Source of the DNA: Pollenia angustigena
Lineage: Eukaryota > Arthropoda > Insecta > Diptera > Polleniidae
DNA length: 64,000 nucleotides
Assembly: GCA_930367215.1 (NCBI GenBank)
Contig: OV884056.1
Span: forward strand, 227,469,127-227,533,126
Direction of reading: 5' to 3'
Of the stretch, positions 57,792 to 64,000 are shown in pieces; the first letter of the stretch is position 1, and each line of letters starts with the position of its first letter. Below the pieces are notes generated by a model. The model did not search any database. It saw only the letters and a list, made by a program, of their open reading frames with translations, and was not told the DNA's origin. The position numbers and the translations under genes were made by a program.

Positions 57792-59272
57792 CAGTACGCC
57801 CTCATGTTGTGCCACCCTCAATACACGCAACTCCTCGCCTATCGTTGACTTGTTAAATTGTTGACTTTATTACCGTAACACTACAAAATTCTATGCCTCG
57901 GTTATCGCAACTTTTGGTTTTTTATTCTCAGTTTGTTTGTATTTTCATATAACTACTAACTGGTTATCAATTCTTTCGCGAGTAAAACTTTCCTCGGAAT
58001 TTGTTTTCCCTAACCAATGTGGAACATTTTGTGGCAAAAAACTTTTTATTTACAAAAGGCTTGATTGTTTCAAATGCAATATGTCATGGTTCACACTATA
58101 AAAATTCAATTCAGATTGCCTGAGTTTATTGGTGAGTGGGGAGGTAAGAATAGCATTGGGTAAACTTGGAAACTCTTTTTGTTTTTTATTTCGTAAAGAT
58201 TATCATGAAGTTGGATATGAATTTTAAACTTTTAATTTTAAAATTTTATTTATTTTTTAATCCAAATTTTTAATATTTTTAATTAGGCTTAAGTTCATGA
58301 AATTTAATTTTTCGTTAAATTATTTTTATGAAGAAAGGAATTTTACAACATGAAAATTAATTAAAATTGTTATTGATAATCTTTCATTCTTGACGTGGCT
58401 GGGGCTCGAACCCCGGCCGGCAGGTTACCATGACATGTTTCGATTGCAACCACTCAATCTCCTCAGTTGTGCTGAAAAAGGTCAACAGAAAAGAAAAAGA
58501 CAAAATGAAAAAACAAAAAATGTACTTGGACTTCAAGAAAAATTCTTGACAAAAGTACGAAAAAACAGAAGTAAGGAAAAAACATGAAAAATCAATTAAA
58601 ATAGATAATCATTCAGGAAAGCAAATTTCGATCTACCAAATGTTAAAGTACAATTTGGTTTAAGGATTGATGTTTGACTATTGACGTCAGCAGTCGTCGA
58701 TGGCTGCGAGTGTAAGGCGGCAAATCCATCTGAGGAGATTGAGTGGTTGCAATCGAAACATGTCATGGTAACCTGCCGGCCGGGGTTCGAGCCCCAGCCA
58801 CGACAAGAATGAATGATTATCAATAACAATTTTAATTAATTTTCATGTTGTAAAATTCCTTTCTTCATAAAAATAATTTAATGAAAATTAAATTTGATGA
58901 ACTTAAGCCTAATTGAAAATATTAAAAATTTGGATTAAAACCCATAAATAGTTCAACAAAATAACCACAATACTAATAATTTTATTTATTTTATATTTGG
59001 CTGACTCGCTTTACTTTTTATTTAGAAATATCAAAAACATAAAAATAAGTTTAAAGACAACATGTTACAATAGAATTTTTTAAAAAAAGATTTTTTCGAT
59101 GTATTGCCACGAATTTAACTATAAAAGAGAATCAAAGAAAATTTCAGAAAGATCTTTTTAAATATTAAATTCGGCGCTTTAATTCATGCAATTTTAACTC
59201 GGATATTGCAACAAACACGCACTTTGCAACTGCCCTCGGTCTAAACCTGTTACACAACCCGAGGGCGTACTG
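57792..59272. mobile_element. pogo/Tigger-like TA-flanked element, 1,481 bp
   Basis: Starts CAGTACGCCCTCATGTTGTG and ends CACAACCCGAGGGCGTACTG; 18 of 20 bases are complementary. TA stands on both sides (57790-57791 and 59273-59274). CAGT ends plus TA targets are typical of the pogo branch of the Tc1/mariner superfamily. It carries no transposase but contains an inverted pair of SINE copies (58252-58985). Confidence 0.78.
58252..58985. repeat. SINE copies, inverted pair, inside the pogo-like element
   Basis: A minus tail copy (about 58252-58466, B-box complement near 58405) joins directly at CCTCAG|TTGTGCTG to a plus copy running to about 58985 (B-box near 58785). This is the same head-to-head arrangement as in the 41-kb array but with a different junction. 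Confidence 0.65.
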
Positions 59273-59291
59273 TATCGCTGATTATAAATGC

Positions 59292-59520
59292 TTATATGGT
59301 ATAAAGTTTATCTATGGATATGGATACCAACAACGAACGTATCACAAAACCATCTTGTTCAGCTTTGGCAGCATTTATGTCGTGATCACAAAATTCTAGC
59401 AACCGAAAAATGGCTACTTCATGATAAATGGTCTCGTACATGCTCAGCAAACCGCCATGTGTAATGAAAGCTTTCAACTTCCGTTGGCCTAATATGTCCT
59501 GTTGTGGCAACCAACCACTT
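59292..59520 (-). pseudogene. UDP-glycosyltransferase (UGT) fragment
   Basis: The minus-strand frame reads KWLPQQDILGQRKLKAF, then ITHGGLLSMYETIYH, FCDHDINAAKA and DGF. This is the UGT sugar-donor signature (WxPQxxILxHPxxxxFITHGGxxS...GVP...F.DQ..NA). The signature glycines and the THGG are present; the usual GVP is EVA and LGHP is LGQR. UGTs are ER-membrane enzymes that conjugate sugars to lipophilic compounds. The frame stops after DKLYTI, and neither the membrane anchor nor an intact N-terminal domain follows. It is a broken gene or an exon fragment; further decayed UGT-like text may extend to about 59830. Confidence 0.82.
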
Positions 59521-59934
59521 AAACAAACGTTCCATCATAAAATGTGTTGATGTTAAATTTCTCATCGGCAGTGCTGTTGTTTTTGGTGTCATAGAAGTAA
59601 ATGCTGCCGTTGCATTTTCCTAGTATCTCGACTGACGAAATTTGTTGGGCATATCTGTATATACGTATACCGGATTCACTGATTCATTCATTGAGAAGAA
59701 TATTACAGCCGCTTATGCCATTTTTGCAATTCATTCTAGCTCGTGTGACAATTTAACGGCTAACGAAAAATATAAAGATGCATTTTCAGCTAAATTCGAA
59801 TAGAATGTCCGTGGATTTGTGACAATGACATGACCATTTTGTAAAATAAATTATACATTACGTGACATAACAAAGGGATGTGGTATATAACAAGATCCAA
59901 GATGTTTGATAAATACATCATGTATTGTACTTAA

Positions 59935-60876
59935 CCCTTTCGCTACATTGTATCCATATGGATACACTCAACTGTGGAGGCATCAGACAATCTCCAGGTC
60001 AAAGAATTGACTTAGATTGCGGCACGTTATTGTTTTTTAAGATCCTATGAATTATTTTTAATGAAAAACTCTTGGATTTTTGCAAAATTGAGAAAAATAT
60101 AGCATTTTTAAAAAAACGTTTTTTTATATAAAATTTTTTTTGAAAAATAAATTTTTTTTTATTTCAAATAACATATATATATATATATATATATATGACC
60201 ATGTTTAAAAAAAAAACACATCCAACATAAAGAAAAAGGTTTATTTTAACTTTTTGCATCAATAGTTCTTTGTTTTAAGCCGGAAAAAAGCTGTGCAGAT
60301 TTTTTAAACATAGTATGTATCCATATGGATACAAACGCAAGTTATGGTGTTGAATTATATACACACAACGGATATAAAATTATTTTAAGTTTGATGCTGC
60401 TGAGTGGTTTTTATATGGGGCCTTTTGCTAATTATGGACCGATCATCACGAAATTTATTAGTGTGGTTTCTAGTCTTATGAAACTGTGAAGTAATAAATT
60501 TTATTCTGATAGCATTATTTATTAAGGTTTTATGCGTTATATACTGTTTTCCGGGATTATGGCTTATATGGGTCTAAAAGTAAATTATGGTCCGATCTTC
60601 GCGAAATTTTACAGCATGGTTTCCGCTCGAATAAAACGAATTTTTGCAAAATCTTTTAGAATTCCGTGCATTATTCCGTTATTTATGTTAGTTTTTTTAA
60701 CAAAATTTCTTTACCATAACCGAAAGATGTATCCATATGGATACAGTCCAAAAAACACATTTAGGGTGCATTTTTTTCAAAAGTGAGTATTGATTGTTGT
60801 TATTAGGGCCAATTATAATACAAATCCAAAAAATTGGATTTTTTTAGTAACCCAGTGAAAACTTGTAGCGAAAGGG
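59935..60876. mobile_element. piggyBac-type MITE, 942 bp, TTAA target site
   Basis: Starts CCCTTTCGCTACA and ends TGTAGCGAAAGGG, exact complements, with TTAA on both sides (59931-59934 and 60877-60880). The palindrome GTATCCATATGGATAC occurs three times (about 59949, 60316 and 60728) and an (AT)n run at about 60175-60196. The non-coding interior incorporates R1-like text at 60410-60600. Confidence 0.85.
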
Positions 60877-60880
60877 TTAA

Positions 60881-61527
60881 TTTGTGTAATATTTACGAAT
60901 ACCCAGATGATTTGTTTTGCACAGTCAGTTTATATATGAATATTATAACTTTTTACAATTTTTGCAAATAGATAAAATGGCATAGCATATACTACGTTTA
61001 TACGCACCATTTATTCGAACATAAATATATTGCAAGTAGAGAATATATTAAATTTGTATTTGCGAATAACTAACTCATGAAAACAATTCCTGCTTAACGA
61101 CTCTATTTGCAAATAAGATTTTAAGCATTGCCACACTTTTAACCGCTTTACATTTTTATTTCAATTTGGTACATTCATATGACAACAAAAGTAAAATTAA
61201 ATAAAAAATGTGCAAATAAATTTGAAAATACACAATAATTTTTGATCTTTTTCATTTAAAAAACAAAAAGTTTATATTCATACAGTGCTACTACATGAAT
61301 AAATTTTCCATCTGGCATCGCTTGGAAATAGGAATTTTCATTAAGAAAATTTACATATAAACAGTTAGTTTGTTAATTGCAAATAATTTTTATTTTCGAA
61401 TAGGCTACGTAAAAACGTAGTCATAGTCGAAAAGAGCAAAGAAAAGTATGAGAGCCATTATATTTTTGTTTCGAAATCGCAAAAATTTTCCGCTCCAAAT
61501 ACAACTACTTTTTTTGCTTAAACATTA
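60881..61527. other. non-coding
   Basis: AT-rich; nothing recognised apart from TTTGCAAATA-like motifs. Confidence 0.4.
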
Positions 61528-62426
61528 ACAGCCGTATTCAAAAAAAGTTCTTATTTTAAGCTTATAGTATTTATTTATTTATTTATTTATTTAAACCTCC
61601 TATAAAAATTTGTATTCATAAACGTACAGTAACAGCTTTTTTACTACTAACTGTTTGTAGCGATTTTGTGTTTAAGTATGGCAACTTTTTTATATTTTGC
61701 TGCCATTTGATTGCTAGTGATGCATGAAACTTCTATTCGGTTCACATGATCTTCTATATTAAATTTTTTTTTATAATTTTGTGTTAATTGAAGAACTTAA
61801 AAATTATTCTTATCAAATAAAACTACAAATTGTTTTAGTTTCTAAACAAAATATTGCCGAAAGGTATCATAAAAACTTTTGTTTGAACCTTTTTTAAATA
61901 TACGAATAAAAAGTCTGTTTACTTCTTATAAACATCACTATTATTATAATTTGCTTATTTCATATTTTTTAATATTTTTTAACAATAATTTGTTGTTTTT
62001 AAGAAAAACACAACTACTTGCAATAATTTAATAAATAATTAAAGAGAATATCTGCATTTGCCTCTGAACATATTCATTTAAATAATATAATTTTTTTTTT
62101 TTTTAATTATTAACAATGAAACTTTAAATTGGTTGTCTAAAATAAAAAAAAAAATTAAGTAAAATGTATTAAACATGTCCATATTAATAAAATAAACATT
62201 TTTTTCAACTTATTTCACAAAAATAATATCATAAAATGCAAAAACTTATCAAAATGTCATTTTATTTTGGGTTTAAAGAAGGACAAATCCAACAATTAAT
62301 TTTCTTAGTTTATGAAAGGTTTATTAAAGGTTTAATAGACTATTTTTCGGTTATGAATACAACTTTAGCAATTTTTGCTTAAAAACAGTTAACTAATCAT
62401 AAATAAATTTTTATGAATACGGCTGT
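61528..62426. mobile_element. possible element with ACAGCCGTATTCA ends, ~900 bp
   Basis: ACAGCCGTATTCA on the left and TGAATACGGCTGT on the right are exact 13-base complements. Related TTATGAATAC motifs lie inside. There is a TTTATTTATTTATTTATTT run near 61570. No target duplication could be defined. Confidence 0.5.
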
Positions 62427-64000
62427 AAATTTAAAAATTTTAATAAATACACTGTGCTAGAATTTGATACCTTTTTTTGAAACAAGCGGCGCACCGTACC
62501 TAATTAATTTTATTTTTAGGTTGAACAACATGTATTCGCGTAACTCAAAAACGGTTATGTTTATTGAAAATAATAAAAAAAACCCGAAATTCCAATAACT
62601 ATTTGGTTCCTGCTGCGCCTAGGACGGATGCCCTTTTGCAGGTCAACCTCCATTAGTTTTTCGTTCTAGGCATTTCCCCAAAACATACTTGCCCTTTATC
62701 TAACCCCCTTAGGGGGGCTCCCATACAAATATTGCGTTTAATGAAATTCTTAAGTTTAATTTAAATGTTTATTTTTTTTGTGAATTAAATCAAAAGTTGT
62801 AAACAGATTTTAATCGTTAATGGCTTCGTTTTTTATTTTTAAGAAAATATGTTTAAATTTTTTATGAGTTTTGAAAATTGCGAACTGTTGCGTTTTTCTC
62901 CAAAAAAAAAAAAAATTATGTTTCTAAAACAACTGCGCATACTAAAAAAACTAAACTTTTTTTGAGTTATTGCGGAATTTTTTTTATTAATTTCAATAAA
63001 TAAAACCTCTTTTGAGTTACGCGAATATATGTTGTGCAACCTCTTCCATTTTCGATATAACGGTATATCTCGAAAACAAGAGCTAACCTAAAAAAAAACT
63101 GTTAGCACCAGTGAGTTCAGCGTACCCTAATTACTATATTATCTTCCACCAATTAATTTCAGCGCATTTATTAGGAATGTTAATTGGGAATTAAGCAAAA
63201 CAAAAAATCTTATTAATACAAAATTAAAAGACAATAATTAAAAAAATTTAAAAACTCTGATGTTGTTGTAATATTAATTGTAATAATTGAAACGAGGTTA
63301 ATAAGGGGAAAACAATTTTAAAATTAACGAAAAAGTCAATTAATCAGCATTAACCAAACATTCTAATTCTAAAACAACAACAAAATAAACTGAAATTACA
63401 AGTTCAGGAAGGGAATCAAGTTGTTAAATATGTATAAGCAACTTGCTTATAATTATAGAAGTGGCAAAAAGGATTACATTAACACATATTTTAATCTAAT
63501 TAATCCTTAAAAAAAGGAAATAGAACATATGAAAAAATTATTTTTTCCTTTATATCCCAGTAAAAAATTTTAAGGTTTTCGGAAGCAAGAAAAGTACAAG
63601 AGCGCTGATATATGCGCTGGCTATTACATACTACTTAGAAGCAACAGGGAAGCGAAAACCATTGAAGTAAATTTTTAATATAAGTAAATGAAAATTATTT
63701 AATAGCTTCGCATAATCCCTTATTAGTAAGCAGGTTGTAAGGGAGTAGTTGAAATGATTATTTAAAAGAAAAAATTTACGACCAAAGTACAAAGTGCTTC
63801 TGTTAATCCCTTACATGGAAGCACGTTGTATTGCAATGATTTCAAAATGTGTTTACGATTATTCCCGACATGTAATTGAAAACAAGATATGCTTAAAATT
63901 ACTTCTTTTTTATTACGCAATCAGTCAGCAAAATAATTTTTGAGCAGAGAGGACGCAAGCAAATTTTTGTGTGGTCAATTTCGTTCTATTTTAAAAATTA
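62427..64000. other. non-coding; inverted repeat related to the 50.4-kb hAT element
   Basis: At about 62516-62590 and 62950-63060, GTATTCGCGTAACTCAAAA and TTTTGAGTTACGCGAATAT-type strings form an inverted pair, matching wording inside 50389-51034. The block ACATACTTGCCC...GGGGGGCTCCCATACAAA at about 62680-62730 is shared with 6008-6055. From 63120 to the end nothing is recognised. Confidence 0.5.

Overview
The window is AT-rich, intron-bearing animal DNA from a true fly, probably a brachyceran and perhaps a calyptrate. This rests on one recognisable host gene, on the style of the interspersed repeats (fly-type elements carrying TATACCCTTCACC and phrases such as TTTGTCATTCCGTTTG) and on very long AT-rich non-coding tracts. 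Species cannot be fixed from the sequence alone.

The only apparently intact host gene is on the + strand at 9799-23136. It is the ETS transcription factor Ets98B (D-ets-4, the fly member of the SPDEF/PDEF class). Four coding exons (9799-10864, 14231-14391, 22397-22550, 22625-23136) join in frame into 630 residues: a Q/N/S/P-rich N-terminus with four sumoylation-type motifs, a Pointed/SAM domain built across exons 1-3, and a C-terminal ETS DNA-binding domain wholly in exon 4. The first ATG lies directly against a splice acceptor, so a further 5' exon is expected upstream. An AU-rich tract follows the stop codon.

Nearly everything else is mobile-element debris, and much of it can be delimited exactly by terminal inverted repeats and target-site duplications (TSDs). 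From left to right: a Tc1/mariner-type transposase tail at the left edge; a ~1 kb fold-back element; TA-flanked and hairpin MITEs (4358-5002); a hAT-type transposase relic (6870-8190); a 205-bp hAT MITE in intron 1 with a recognisable empty site elsewhere; a nested stack in intron 2 (an outer terminal-inverted-repeat element containing a TTAA-flanked piggyBac-like element, which contains a mariner-like pseudogene); a hAT element of 1,060 bp; a hAT element interrupted by a Transib-type element that still encodes the RAG1-like C-terminal catalytic segment; palindromic and tandem arrays of a tRNA-like SINE; a triple nest at 49152-50365; a pogo-like TA element interrupting a region next to a broken UDP-glycosyltransferase; and a second TTAA-flanked piggyBac-type MITE.

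The most noteworthy object is the Transib relic (36226-37968): near-identical ~38-bp ends beginning CAC, a 5-bp CAGTG duplication, and a coding segment that aligns with the part of RAG1 carrying its third catalytic residue. The second theme is the relative dating of insertions by nesting, with two events supported by related uninterrupted copies in the same window. I saw no tRNA or rRNA genes, no CRISPR and no bacterial features.
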